DNA of 20,427 nt from Acidithiobacillus sp. (GTDB lineage: Bacteria; Pseudomonadota; Gammaproteobacteria; Acidithiobacillales; Acidithiobacillaceae): positions 1 through 20,427 of the forward strand of contig JAPTWR010000008.1 in assembly GCA_028065135.1 (NCBI GenBank). Reading direction: 5' to 3'. The notes beneath the pieces are model-generated. The model was not told the origin of the DNA. It saw only the letters and a program-made list of their open reading frames with translations, and ran no database searches. Positions 1 to 6,843 of this stretch are shown in pieces. The number at the start of each line of letters is the position of its first letter. The stretch's first letter is position 1. A program made the position numbers and the translations under genes.

Positions 1-47
1 GGACTCTGACTCCGCTAACCGTGGTTCGAATCCACGTCCCCCAGCCA
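1..47 (+). tRNA. tRNA-Gln (anticodon CUG), 3' part only
   Basis: This is the 3' portion of a tRNA whose 5' half lies before the window. The visible part folds as the end of an anticodon stem, a seven-base loop CTCTGAC at 4-10 with anticodon CTG at 6-8 (U33 and A37 present), a four-base variable loop, a T arm (CGTGG / TTCGAAT / CCACG at 20-36), the acceptor strand TCCCCCA at 37-43, discriminator G44 and an encoded CCA at 45-47. The CUG anticodon reads glutamine codon CAG. The implied acceptor start TGGGG is typical of tRNA-Gln. A second tRNA-Gln (UUG) lies near the other end of the window. Confidence 0.9.
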
Positions 48-67
48 AATAATAATGCTGACGCGCG

Positions 68-97
68 TTGTCCTCCCCGGACAGACATTGCTAAACT
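68..97 (+). promoter_or_regulatory. weak sigma70-like promoter candidate before dapF
   Basis: TTGTCC at 68-73 and TAAACT at 92-97 are separated by 18 bases; each matches four of six consensus positions. Transcription would start near 104, the dapF ATG itself, so the mRNA could be leaderless. No Shine-Dalgarno sequence precedes that ATG. The upstream box overlaps a small hairpin (TGTCC 69-73 with GGACA 79-83), so the match may be accidental. Read-through from the upstream tRNA is the alternative. Confidence 0.25.
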
Positions 98-103
98 CGG
101 CAC

Positions 104-997
104 ATGAGCCACGCCCTTACTGATTCTGCGTCCCCCTCCCTGCGCTTCACCAAGATGCAGGGCCTAGGTAACGATTTCGTCATTTTTGATGGCGTTCGTC
201 AACGGATCGAGCTGCGCCCCGAGGCGGTCCGTGCCATAGCCGACCGCCACTTCGGTGTCGGTTGCGATCAAATTCTGCTCGTAGAGGCCGCGACGTCCCC
301 CAATGCGGATTTCCGGTATCGCATCTTTAACGCGGACGGCACTGAGGTGGCACAGTGTGGCAATGGCGCCCGCTGCTTCGCCGTCTTCGTGCGCCGCGCC
401 GGGCTCACGAACAAAGAGGTCATCACTGTCGAAACACAGTCCGGGCACCTGATGCTGCATCACCAGGGTAATGGTGAGATCACCGTCAATATGGGTATCC
501 CGCAACTCGCCCCGGCTGACGTCCCCTTCCGCGACAATGAAGAAGCGCCCGAATACCTTCTGTCCGTAGGGGACGACACTCTGCGCATCGCCGCCGTCGG
601 CATGGGCAATCCCCACGCGGTGTTGCGGGTATCCAGTGTGGCGGATGCACCGGTAACCACCCTCGGCCCCCGCATTGAAACACACCCGGACTTTCCCCGG
701 CACTGCAATGTGGGTTTTATGGAGGTCTGCGACCGTAGCCATGTTCAACTCCGGGTCTGGGAGCGGGGCGTCGGGGAAACCCTGGCCTGCGGCAGCAATG
801 CCTGCGCGGCGATAGTCGCCGGTATTCGTTGGGATGAATTGGATCACGCGGTAGCCGTGACCCTGCCGGGCGGCTCCCTGTACATTGAGTGGGCGGGTCC
901 TGGGCAACCCGTTATGATGACAGGCCCCGCGCAAGTGGTTTTTGATGGGGTTTGGCCCATATCTGCAGTTCTCGGGAACAGTGAGGGGGGATCATGA
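104..997 (+). CDS. dapF: diaminopimelate epimerase
   Basis: DapF converts LL-2,6-diaminopimelate to the meso form, the precursor of lysine and of the peptidoglycan cross-linking residue, in the cytoplasm. The N-terminal KMQGLGNDFVIFD signature is at about residues 17-29. The two active-site cysteines are visible: Cys85 in NADGTEVAQCGNGARC and Cys229 in ETLACGSNACAA. The second motif usually reads CG(S/T)GACAA; here Asn232 replaces the Gly. The 297-aa length exceeds the usual 275 or so because of about 13 extra N-terminal residues and a short C-terminal tail. ATG 104 has no clear ribosome binding site, but no standard start codon lies between it and the conserved N-terminus except Met18, inside the motif. 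It is the first gene of the dapF-to-hslU operon. Confidence 0.95.
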   Translation: MSHALTDSASPSLRFTKMQGLGNDFVIFDGVRQRIELRPEAVRAIADRHFGVGCDQILLVEAATSPNADFRYRIFNADGTEVAQCGNGARCFAVFVRRAGLTNKEVITVETQSGHLMLHHQGNGEITVNMGIPQLAPADVPFRDNEEAPEYLLSVGDDTLRIAAVGMGNPHAVLRVSSVADAPVTTLGPRIETHPDFPRHCNVGFMEVCDRSHVQLRVWERGVGETLACGSNACAAIVAGIRWDELDHAVAVTLPGGSLYIEWAGPGQPVMMTGPAQVVFDGVWPISAVLGNSEGGS

Positions 998-998
998 C

Positions 999-1175
999 AT
1001 GCAGGATACGACCTTAAAGGCTATTGCCAAGGGCTTGAACAGCGATGCAACCCAGTTAGATTTTCTGCACAGACTCAATGACCAGGAGGGTGAAACGCTG
1101 GCACGCCTGATCGCCGCACTGGAAGTGCATAGCGCCGCTGAACGCTACCATGAAACCCATTGGGAGGATGACTGA
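999..1175 (+). CDS. small acidic protein of unknown function (58 aa)
   Basis: I do not recognise this protein. It starts at ATG 999, one base after the dapF stop, behind a strong purine-rich ribosome binding site (AGGGGGG, 984-990). It ends at TGA 1173-1175, immediately before the GTG of the next gene. The product is acidic, predicted mostly helical, with no cysteine, signal peptide or membrane segment, and ends in HWEDD. The same frame stays open upstream into dapF to an ATG at 942, but the good ribosome binding site supports 999. Tight packing between dapF and the DUF484 gene suggests a real co-translated gene. Its role is unknown. Confidence 0.7.
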   Translation: MQDTTLKAIAKGLNSDATQLDFLHRLNDQEGETLARLIAALEVHSAAERYHETHWEDD

Positions 1176-1859
1176 GTGACCATCGCCCCCGAAACGGATG
1201 ACCAGGCGGATCAGGTCCGGGCCTATCTCCGCCAACACCCACGATTTTTGTGGGATCAGGAAGACCTGCTTCACACCCTGACCCTGCCCCATGTCGGACG
1301 CGGTTCGGCCTCATCCCTCCTGGAGCGGCAGGCACAGGTACTGCGCGAGGAAAATATCCGTCTGCGCCAACGCATCACCGCGCTGCTGGGTGCCGCCCAA
1401 CAGAATGCCGCACTCGGTCTGCACCTCTCCGATCTGGCTACCGAACTGCTGCAAACGCCCGATTGTACTACGACCCTGAATACCGTTATCAGCCGCTTGC
1501 GGGAGGGCTTTCAGGTCGAGGAAATGGCCCTGATCACCCGCGCGCCCATGGCCGATCTGCCACAATTTCTGCCACTGGACCAGGCGGATTTTCAGGAGGT
1601 TCTGAATGGATTCCCGCTGTTGCGCGCCGCGACCGGACTGACCCTCAGCCCGGCCCTGCGCAGCACCCTCTTCGGCGCGGCGGGGGCGGGACTGGAATCC
1701 TTCGCCCTGATCCCGCTTGCCGGTCAGCATCTGCAAGGGGGTATTTTGCTCGGCAGTCAACACCCCGGCCGCTATGCCGAGGACGCCGGGGCCGACCTGC
1801 TCGACCAGATTGCCCGCCTGGTCACCGCGGCACTGGATCGCTGCCTGACCCCATGCTGA
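1176..1859 (+). CDS. DUF484 family protein (YigA-like)
   Basis: This 227-aa cytoplasmic protein fits the DUF484 family, which lies between dapF and xerC in many gammaproteobacteria (E. coli yigA). The family start is visible: YLRQHPRFLWDQEDLL at about residues 17-32, then a leucine- and arginine-rich coiled segment (SSLLERQAQVLREENIRLRQR, about 46-66), then a GAF-like C-terminal half. The biochemical function of the family is not established. Start is GTG 1176, directly after the TGA of the 58-aa ORF; its binding site TGGGAGGATG lies in the end of that ORF. The stop overlaps the xerC start (ATGCTGA, 1853-1859), which implies translational coupling. Confidence 0.85.
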   Translation: MTIAPETDDQADQVRAYLRQHPRFLWDQEDLLHTLTLPHVGRGSASSLLERQAQVLREENIRLRQRITALLGAAQQNAALGLHLSDLATELLQTPDCTTTLNTVISRLREGFQVEEMALITRAPMADLPQFLPLDQADFQEVLNGFPLLRAATGLTLSPALRSTLFGAAGAGLESFALIPLAGQHLQGGILLGSQHPGRYAEDAGADLLDQIARLVTAALDRCLTPC

Positions 1860-2800
1860 TCGAAACCGCCATTGTCCAATTTATCGAAACGCTCCGGCAG
1901 AACGGCAGGGCCAGTCCGGCCACGATCAGCGCCTATGGCCATGACCTATTCGCCTGGTCGCGATTTTCACAGCAACGCGGGCAGACGGAGATCGCGCAAA
2001 TAGATCGCCGCAGCCTGCGCGCCTACCTCATGGCGGAGCGCAGCCGGGGCGTGGCCATTCGCAGCCTGCGCAGGCATTTCGCGGCGTTACGCGCTCTTTA
2101 TCGCCATTTGCAACATGACGCGCCCGAACTGCGCAATCCGGTGCAGGGCCTCGCCATGCCCAGGGCGGAGCAACGTCTGCCCGATTGGCTGACCGTAGAC
2201 CAGGCCCGCGTGCTGATGCAGCCCATCCCCCCCCCCGGCGCAGCCGAGGATCAGAAAGACTTTATCCGCCTGCGTGATCAACTGATCCTGGAACTGCTGT
2301 ACTCCAGCGCCCTGCGCGTCAGCGAACTGGCAGGGCTGAATTTAGGCGATCTGGATTATCATGGGGGTACGGTGCGGGTGTTGGGCAAGGGCCACAAGGA
2401 ACGCATCGTACCCGTGGGTCAGCCCGCCTGGGCGGCACTCCGCGCCTACCTTGCGCTGCGCCCGGCGATGTCTGCAGGCGAAGAAACAGCGCTTTTCATC
2501 AATCAACGCGGCCGGCGACTCAGCGTGCGCAGCATCCAGATACGGGTCAAAAAACTGGGTGAGACGCGATTGGGACAAGCGCTGCACCCCCATACCCTGC
2601 GCCATAGTGCTGCCAGCCATCTGTTACAATCGTCCGGCGACTTGCGCGCGGTACAGGAATTCCTGGGCCATGCCGGTATTGGCACCACCGCCATCTATAC
2701 CCATATGGATTATCAGCAATTGGCGCAGGTCTACGACCAGGCGCACCCGCGATCACGACGCGATGCCCAGGATACGAAACATTTTGAGGAAAAAGCATGA
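1853..2800 (+). CDS. xerC: tyrosine recombinase XerC
   Basis: XerC, with XerD, resolves chromosome dimers at dif sites during division. The 315-aa protein has an N-terminal SAM-like core-binding domain (about 5-90) and a C-terminal catalytic domain. All six catalytic residues are visible: Arg155 (ALRVSEL), Lys179 (GKGHKE), His247 and Arg250 (HTLRH), His273 (LGHAG) and Tyr282 (IYTH). XerC rather than XerD is chosen from the dapF-DUF484 context. The start is ATG 1853, overlapping the DUF484 stop; the longer reading of the same frame from 1250 is an out-of-frame shadow of the DUF484 gene. The stop overlaps hslV (ATGA). A run of ten C residues at 2227-2236 lies in the linker between the two domains. 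Confidence 0.95.
   Translation: MLIETAIVQFIETLRQNGRASPATISAYGHDLFAWSRFSQQRGQTEIAQIDRRSLRAYLMAERSRGVAIRSLRRHFAALRALYRHLQHDAPELRNPVQGLAMPRAEQRLPDWLTVDQARVLMQPIPPPGAAEDQKDFIRLRDQLILELLYSSALRVSELAGLNLGDLDYHGGTVRVLGKGHKERIVPVGQPAWAALRAYLALRPAMSAGEETALFINQRGRRLSVRSIQIRVKKLGETRLGQALHPHTLRHSAASHLLQSSGDLRAVQEFLGHAGIGTTAIYTHMDYQQLAQVYDQAHPRSRRDAQDTKHFEEKA
2227..2236 (+). repeat. ten-C homopolymer tract inside xerC
   Basis: Ten consecutive C residues encode the end of an Ile codon and three prolines (residues 126-128 of XerC). Loss of one C would bring TGA 2283-2285 into frame, and gain of one would bring TGA 2275-2277 into frame. Either change would remove the whole catalytic domain. As given, the frame is intact. 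Confidence 0.95.
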
Positions 2801-3336
2801 CAGATTCGCAGCAAATGCATGGGACAACGATTCTTTGTGTCCGCCGGGGGAGCAACGTGGTCATGGCGGGAGATGGCCAGGTGACCCTCGGCAATACGGT
2901 GATGAAAGGCAACGCCCGTAAGGTACGCCGTATAGATCCTGGCGTCCTGACCGGTTTCGCCGGAGCTACGGCGGACGCTTTTACCCTGCTGGAGCGTTTT
3001 GAGGCCAAACATAAGGCTCACCCCGGTCAGTTGGCCAAAGCCGCCGTGGAACTGGCCAAGGAGTGGCGCACCGATCGGGTACTGCGCCGTCTGGAGGCCA
3101 TGCTCGCCATCGCTGATGACAAACAAAGTCTAATTATTACCGGGCAAGGAGACGTACTGGAGCCAGAATACGGCATCATCGCCATCGGTTCCGGCGGGCC
3201 GTACGCCTTGTCAGCGGCGCGCGCCCTGCTGGAAAATAGCGACCTGCCCGCCCGCAGCATCGCCGAACGTGCCCTAAGCATTGCTGGCGACATCTGCATT
3301 TACACCAACCACAACCACACGATTGAAGAACTATGA
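2797..3336 (+). CDS. hslV: ATP-dependent protease subunit HslV (ClpQ)
   Basis: HslV is the proteasome-like threonine peptidase of the HslUV complex, a cytoplasmic heat-shock protease. The family N-terminus TTILCVRRG starts at residue 10, so the catalytic threonine is Thr10, exposed after removal of a nine-residue propeptide (MTDSQQMHG). E. coli HslV needs only Met removal, but short propeptides before G-TTI occur in other proteobacteria. Further family segments are [22 protein letters not shown] and [17 protein letters not shown]. At 179 aa the length is normal. The start overlaps the xerC stop and the stop overlaps hslU, both as ATGA, so HslV and HslU are probably made in coupled fashion. 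Confidence 0.97.
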   Translation: MTDSQQMHGTTILCVRRGSNVVMAGDGQVTLGNTVMKGNARKVRRIDPGVLTGFAGATADAFTLLERFEAKHKAHPGQLAKAAVELAKEWRTDRVLRRLEAMLAIADDKQSLIITGQGDVLEPEYGIIAIGSGGPYALSAARALLENSDLPARSIAERALSIAGDICIYTNHNHTIEEL

Positions 3337-4661
3337 GCATGTCTGAAATGACCCCCCGCGAGATCGTCCAGGAATTGGACAAGTACATCATCGGCCAATC
3401 CGAGGCCAAGCGTGCCGTGGCGATTGCCCTGCGCAACCGCTGGCGGCGCGGGCAGGTGCCGCCGCCACTGCATCAGGAAATCACTCCCAAAAACATCCTG
3501 ATGATCGGGCCCACCGGGGTCGGCAAAACGGAAATCGCCCGACGTCTGGCGCAACTCGCCAACGCCCCCTTCATCAAGGTTGAAGCTACCAAGTTCACCG
3601 AGGTGGGCTACGTGGGTAAGGATGTGGAATCCATCATCCGCGATTTGACCGAAACCGCTGTAGATATGATCCGCAACGAACGTCAGGTCGCGCTGCGCCA
3701 GCGTGCTGAGGAACTGGCCGAGGAGCGGATCATCGACATCCTTATCCCCGGCCCCCGCGACAGCACTGTGCCGCGCAGCGATGAGGGTACGCGCCAGAAG
3801 TTTCGCAAAATGCTGCGCGAAGGCAAACTGGACTCGCAGGAAATTGAGATCGAAGTGAGTGCGCCCAAGGGTGGTGTAGAGATCATGGCCCCGGCGGGCA
3901 TGGAAGAAATGACTAATCAGCTCCGCGATATGTTCTCCAACATGGCACCAAGCAAAACCAGCACGCGACGCGTCACCGTTAGCGAAGCGCAGCGTCTATT
4001 GACGGATGAGGAAGCCGCCAAGCTGGTCAATGAAGAGGAAGTCCGCGCCCTGGCGCTGGAGCGGGTGCAGTCCGGCGGCATTGTCTTTATTGATGAGATC
4101 GACAAGGTAGCAGTGCGCGCTGGCACGCAGCAGGGCTCGGACGTCTCCCGGGAAGGCGTGCAGCGGGATCTGCTGCCACTGGTAGAAGGTTCCAATGTGA
4201 GCACCCGTTACGGCGTGGTAAAGACCGACCATATCCTCTTCATCGCCTCTGGTGCCTTCCACCTCAGCAAGCCCTCAGATTTGATTCCAGAGCTGCAAGG
4301 CCGCCTGCCTATCCGCGTGGAACTGGAAGCCCTCAGTGCGGCAGATTTGGTACGAATACTGCAAGAACCGGAGAATGCGCTGGTCCGGCAGTACAGCGCC
4401 TTGCTGGCCAGCGACGGGGTAACTTTGCACTTTACTCAGGGGGGTGTGCAGCGCATTGCCGAGATTGCTCAGCAGGTCAACGAGCGTGTGGAGAACATCG
4501 GGGCTCGGCGATTACACACCGTCATGGAGCGGTTGCTGGAAGATGTGGCTTTTGTCGCGCCGGACGGCGGCGCTACTGCCCTGGAAGTCGACGCTGCCTA
4601 TGTGGACAGCCGCCTGAAGGATCTGGCGCAGGACGAGGATTTGTCCCGCTATATTTTGTGA
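3333..4661 (+). CDS. hslU: ATP-dependent protease ATPase subunit HslU (ClpY)
   Basis: HslU is the AAA+ unfoldase that feeds substrates to HslV. The 442-aa sequence has the N-terminal [17 protein letters not shown], Walker A GPTGVGKT (59-66), the pore-loop GYVG (92-95), the family-specific inserted I domain (about 105-230), Walker B FIDEID (252-257) and the C-terminal DLSRYIL tail that inserts into HslV. The start ATG 3333 overlaps the hslV stop. Met3 at 3339 matches the E. coli start and is a possible alternative. It is the last gene of the dapF operon and faces the rpoH operon, with 21 bases between the two stop codons. I see no convincing hairpin terminator in that gap. Confidence 0.97.
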   Translation: MSMSEMTPREIVQELDKYIIGQSEAKRAVAIALRNRWRRGQVPPPLHQEITPKNILMIGPTGVGKTEIARRLAQLANAPFIKVEATKFTEVGYVGKDVESIIRDLTETAVDMIRNERQVALRQRAEELAEERIIDILIPGPRDSTVPRSDEGTRQKFRKMLREGKLDSQEIEIEVSAPKGGVEIMAPAGMEEMTNQLRDMFSNMAPSKTSTRRVTVSEAQRLLTDEEAAKLVNEEEVRALALERVQSGGIVFIDEIDKVAVRAGTQQGSDVSREGVQRDLLPLVEGSNVSTRYGVVKTDHILFIASGAFHLSKPSDLIPELQGRLPIRVELEALSAADLVRILQEPENALVRQYSALLASDGVTLHFTQGGVQRIAEIAQQVNERVENIGARRLHTVMERLLEDVAFVAPDGGATALEVDAAYVDSRLKDLAQDEDLSRYIL

Positions 4662-4682
4662 TGGGGTGACTGTACCGCGAGC

Positions 4683-5015
4683 TCAGGGCTTAATGTAGAG
4701 GGCACCGGCCTCTTGGGCATCGGCGATAGCAACGATCCCGGCGGCAACCAGTTGGCTGCCTAGCGGGCGGTCATCGGGATCCAAACCCAGATTAAGCAAG
4801 CTATTTTCACAAAAATCGACCCGCACCCCGGCACTGATGCGCTCTTCTATCTCGCGCCGCCAATGGCCCTTCGCCCAGAGGGACATGGGTGCCTGACCAT
4901 TCGCGATGACCCGCAAACTCCGCTCGGGAGCCGCTGTCTGAGCATTGCGAACATTGGCCAGCAGATTAGGCCAGCGACCGGCGTCGTCGACGTGGAAAAG
5001 CAGCACTGCGCTCAA
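4683..5015 (-). CDS. DsrE/DsrF-like family protein
   Basis: This small cytoplasmic protein (110 aa) resembles the DsrE/DsrF-like group around COG1416. It has an N-terminal LLFHVDDAGRWPNLLANVRN strand-helix, a central VIANGQAP, a single cysteine at Cys69 (VDFCENSL) and the typical ending ALYIKP. Relatives of DsrE carry sulfur on a conserved cysteine, but sulfur transfer by this protein is only inference. The start is TTG at 5015, overlapping the rpoH stop as TTGA, with only a weak binding site; GTG 5006 is an alternative. It is the last gene of the ftsY-rpoH operon and is probably translationally coupled to rpoH. Confidence 0.75.
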   Translation of the reverse strand: MSAVLLFHVDDAGRWPNLLANVRNAQTAAPERSLRVIANGQAPMSLWAKGHWRREIEERISAGVRVDFCENSLLNLGLDPDDRPLGSQLVAAGIVAIADAQEAGALYIKP

Positions 5016-5863
5016 GCGGTCGCCAGCATCTGCTGACGCAACTTGTCCATACTGCTTTTTTCCAGTTGCCGCACCCGCTCTGCCGAAACACCCAGTTCAT
5101 CGCCCAACACCTGCAAGGTTTTAGGGTCTTCGCTCAGCCAGCGGTTCTCAATGATGTAGCGATCTCTCTGGGGCAGAATGGACAACGCCGTGTGCAAGGC
5201 CTTGTGCTGATGCTGATCCCAGTCTCGTTCCGCCAGTTGCTCTACGGGAGACCCGGTGGGATCCGCCAACTCCAGGACACGCCCACCCTCTCCGTCCTCA
5301 TTGGGTTCGAGGTTGAGCGAATAGTCATAGCCGGACATCCGCCCTTCCATCTCCAACACCTGCGCCTGGGTAACGCCCAGATCGTCCGCGATGGCGGCAC
5401 TTTCCTGGCCACCCATCCAGCCGGTGTGGGTGCGACTGGAACGGAGGTTGAAAAACAGTTTGCGCTGCGCCTTGGTAGTAGCCACTTTGACAATACGCCA
5501 GTTGCGCAGGATGAATTCGTGGATCTCCGCCTTGACCCAATGCACCGCAAAGGAGACCAGACGTACGCCATGATCCGGGTCGTAGCGCTTCACCGCCTTC
5601 ATCAGCCCGATATTACCTTCTTGAATCAAGTCGGCTTCTTGCAAGCCATACCCTCGATAACCCCGCGCTACCCGCACCACAAAACGCAGGTGGCTGAGCA
5701 CCAGATCCTTGGCCGCATCCACATCATCGTGATCACGCAGGCGCAGGGCAAGATCGCGCTCTTCTTCCGGTTGCAGAAGCGGTTGAGCGTTCACAAAACG
5801 CAGGTAGGCCGCCAGCCCGTCGGGGCTGACCAAATCTCTACTGGCTATCGCAAGTTCTTTCAT
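5012..5863 (-). CDS. rpoH: RNA polymerase heat-shock sigma factor (sigma32)
   Basis: Sigma32 directs RNA polymerase to heat-shock promoters. The 283-aa protein has region 2 (LIQEGNIGLMKAVKRYDP, about 79-96), the SFAVHWVKAEIHEF stretch (104-117), the diagnostic RpoH box QRKLFFNLR (133-141) and a C-terminal helix-turn-helix region 4.2 (VLGDELGVSAERVRQLE, near 250-270). The start is ATG 5863, because GAGGA (5869-5873 on the minus strand) lies five bases upstream. The ATG four codons earlier (5875) overlaps that binding site and lacks its own. The gene follows ftsX by 74 bases, the only sizeable gap in the operon. The ftsYEX-rpoH order is conserved in proteobacteria. The hslVU operon, a classic sigma32 target, ends next door. 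Confidence 0.97.
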   Translation of the reverse strand: MKELAIASRDLVSPDGLAAYLRFVNAQPLLQPEEERDLALRLRDHDDVDAAKDLVLSHLRFVVRVARGYRGYGLQEADLIQEGNIGLMKAVKRYDPDHGVRLVSFAVHWVKAEIHEFILRNWRIVKVATTKAQRKLFFNLRSSRTHTGWMGGQESAAIADDLGVTQAQVLEMEGRMSGYDYSLNLEPNEDGEGGRVLELADPTGSPVEQLAERDWDQHQHKALHTALSILPQRDRYIIENRWLSEDPKTLQVLGDELGVSAERVRQLEKSSMDKLRQQMLATA

Positions 5864-5937
5864 AGCAATCCTCATGCACCGTCATGCGTAGTTGGACTCC
5901 GAATACGACCGCATGTTCCGTTTTGCGGAGTCTCGCC
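5864..5937 (-). promoter_or_regulatory. rpoH leader with interleaved inverted repeats
   Basis: The 74-base gap between ftsX and rpoH holds two long-range inverted repeats that interleave. One arm pair is GACTCCG (plus-strand 5895-5901) with CGGAGTC (5926-5932). The other is CATGCG (5883-5888) with CGCATG (5910-5915). In addition GCATGA occurs twice on the coding strand, ten bases apart (5882-5887 and 5872-5877), the second copy abutting the Shine-Dalgarno GAGGA. The same upstream arm could therefore pair with either copy. The pairs are seen in the sequence; a role in rpoH translation control is inference. I do not see a clear promoter here. Confidence 0.4.
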
Positions 5938-6843
5938 TCAGGAAAAAGTATGGTCGAGGTGCCGCCCCACTGCAAGGCGCGACCCCAACCAACCGAGAAG
6001 CGCACTGGCGGCGACGAGAATAAGACCCTGCCCGGAATTCAGACCCAGCAAATGGAAGCGGGCCCCATAGAGTTCCGCTAATTGTTCCACCGGTCCCTGT
6101 AAAACGGTTACCGTAATAGCGACGATAAGCCAGGCGATCATCCCGGCAACCGCCCCCTGAAACAGGCCCTGATACAGAAAGGGACGGCGAATGAAGGCGC
6201 GGGTAGCACCTACCAGACTCGCCACATCGATTTCGTCACGCCGCTGGGCAATGTGCAGGCGGATCGTGTTACCCATGACGAGGATGGCTCCCACGGCGAG
6301 TAATCCTGCGAGAATCCACACCGCGCGCTTTCCTAAAGCAAGGATCGCCTGCAAACGCGCCACCCAATGCAGGTCTGATTGCGCACTGGCTACTCCCGGT
6401 TGCCGGCCCCAATAGGCTACCAGTGTTTGCAGCGCAGATGGACTCTGTGCCAGCGGGTTCAGTTCGACCACAAAAGAGGCCGGCAAGGGGTTTTCACCTA
6501 AGGTCTGTATGGCCGCCGTCATCCCGGCGTGGTGCTCAAACTCCGTCAGCGCCGCCTCTTTGCCCACATAACGCACACTCGCCACCCCGATGCCGCGTTC
6601 GAGCAGGACCTGGAGATTCTGAACCTCTGCGGCAGAGGCGTCCCGGTGCAAAAAGAGGGAGATCTGCGCTTGATCCCGCCATTGCCCCAAGAGTTGCTGG
6701 AGATTGTTGAGGGCAGCAAAGAGACCCACCGGAAGCGCCAGAACGATAGCCAGCGCCAGCACGGTCATGAGCGTGGCTACGGGCTGCTTGATCAGCGTAT
6801 CCAGCGCATTTTTTGCCGCTTCCAGACGGATATGGAGATTCAC
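5938..6843 (-). CDS. ftsX: cell division protein FtsX
   Basis: FtsX is the inner-membrane partner of the FtsE ATPase; FtsEX transmits signals to peptidoglycan hydrolases at the division septum. The 301-aa sequence has a short basic cytoplasmic N-terminus, a first membrane segment (about 24-46), a periplasmic domain of about 125 residues and three further membrane segments (about 173-192, 224-248, 272-292). The conserved cytoplasmic loop RRDEIDVASLVGATRAFIRRPF is at about 201-222. The start codon is GTG, overlapping the ftsE stop as GTGA (6840-6843). Membrane topology and position after ftsE make the assignment secure. Confidence 0.95.
   Translation of the reverse strand: MNLHIRLEAAKNALDTLIKQPVATLMTVLALAIVLALPVGLFAALNNLQQLLGQWRDQAQISLFLHRDASAAEVQNLQVLLERGIGVASVRYVGKEAALTEFEHHAGMTAAIQTLGENPLPASFVVELNPLAQSPSALQTLVAYWGRQPGVASAQSDLHWVARLQAILALGKRAVWILAGLLAVGAILVMGNTIRLHIAQRRDEIDVASLVGATRAFIRRPFLYQGLFQGAVAGMIAWLIVAITVTVLQGPVEQLAELYGARFHLLGLNSGQGLILVAASALLGWLGSRLAVGRHLDHTFS

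Noticed and set aside
1250..1852. N-terminal extension of xerC by about 200 codons
   Set aside because: It lies in another frame of the DUF484 gene and reads as an arginine/proline/glycine-rich shadow; XerC proper begins at 1853.
4662..4682. Possible bidirectional terminator between hslU and the DsrE-like gene
   Set aside because: Only a trivial GAGCTC palindrome is present; no stable stem with a T tract.
5066..6070. 334-codon open frame on the plus strand opposite rpoH and the end of ftsX
   Set aside because: It is antisense to well-supported genes, has no recognisable domain and no operon context; long open shadows are common in GC-rich coding DNA.
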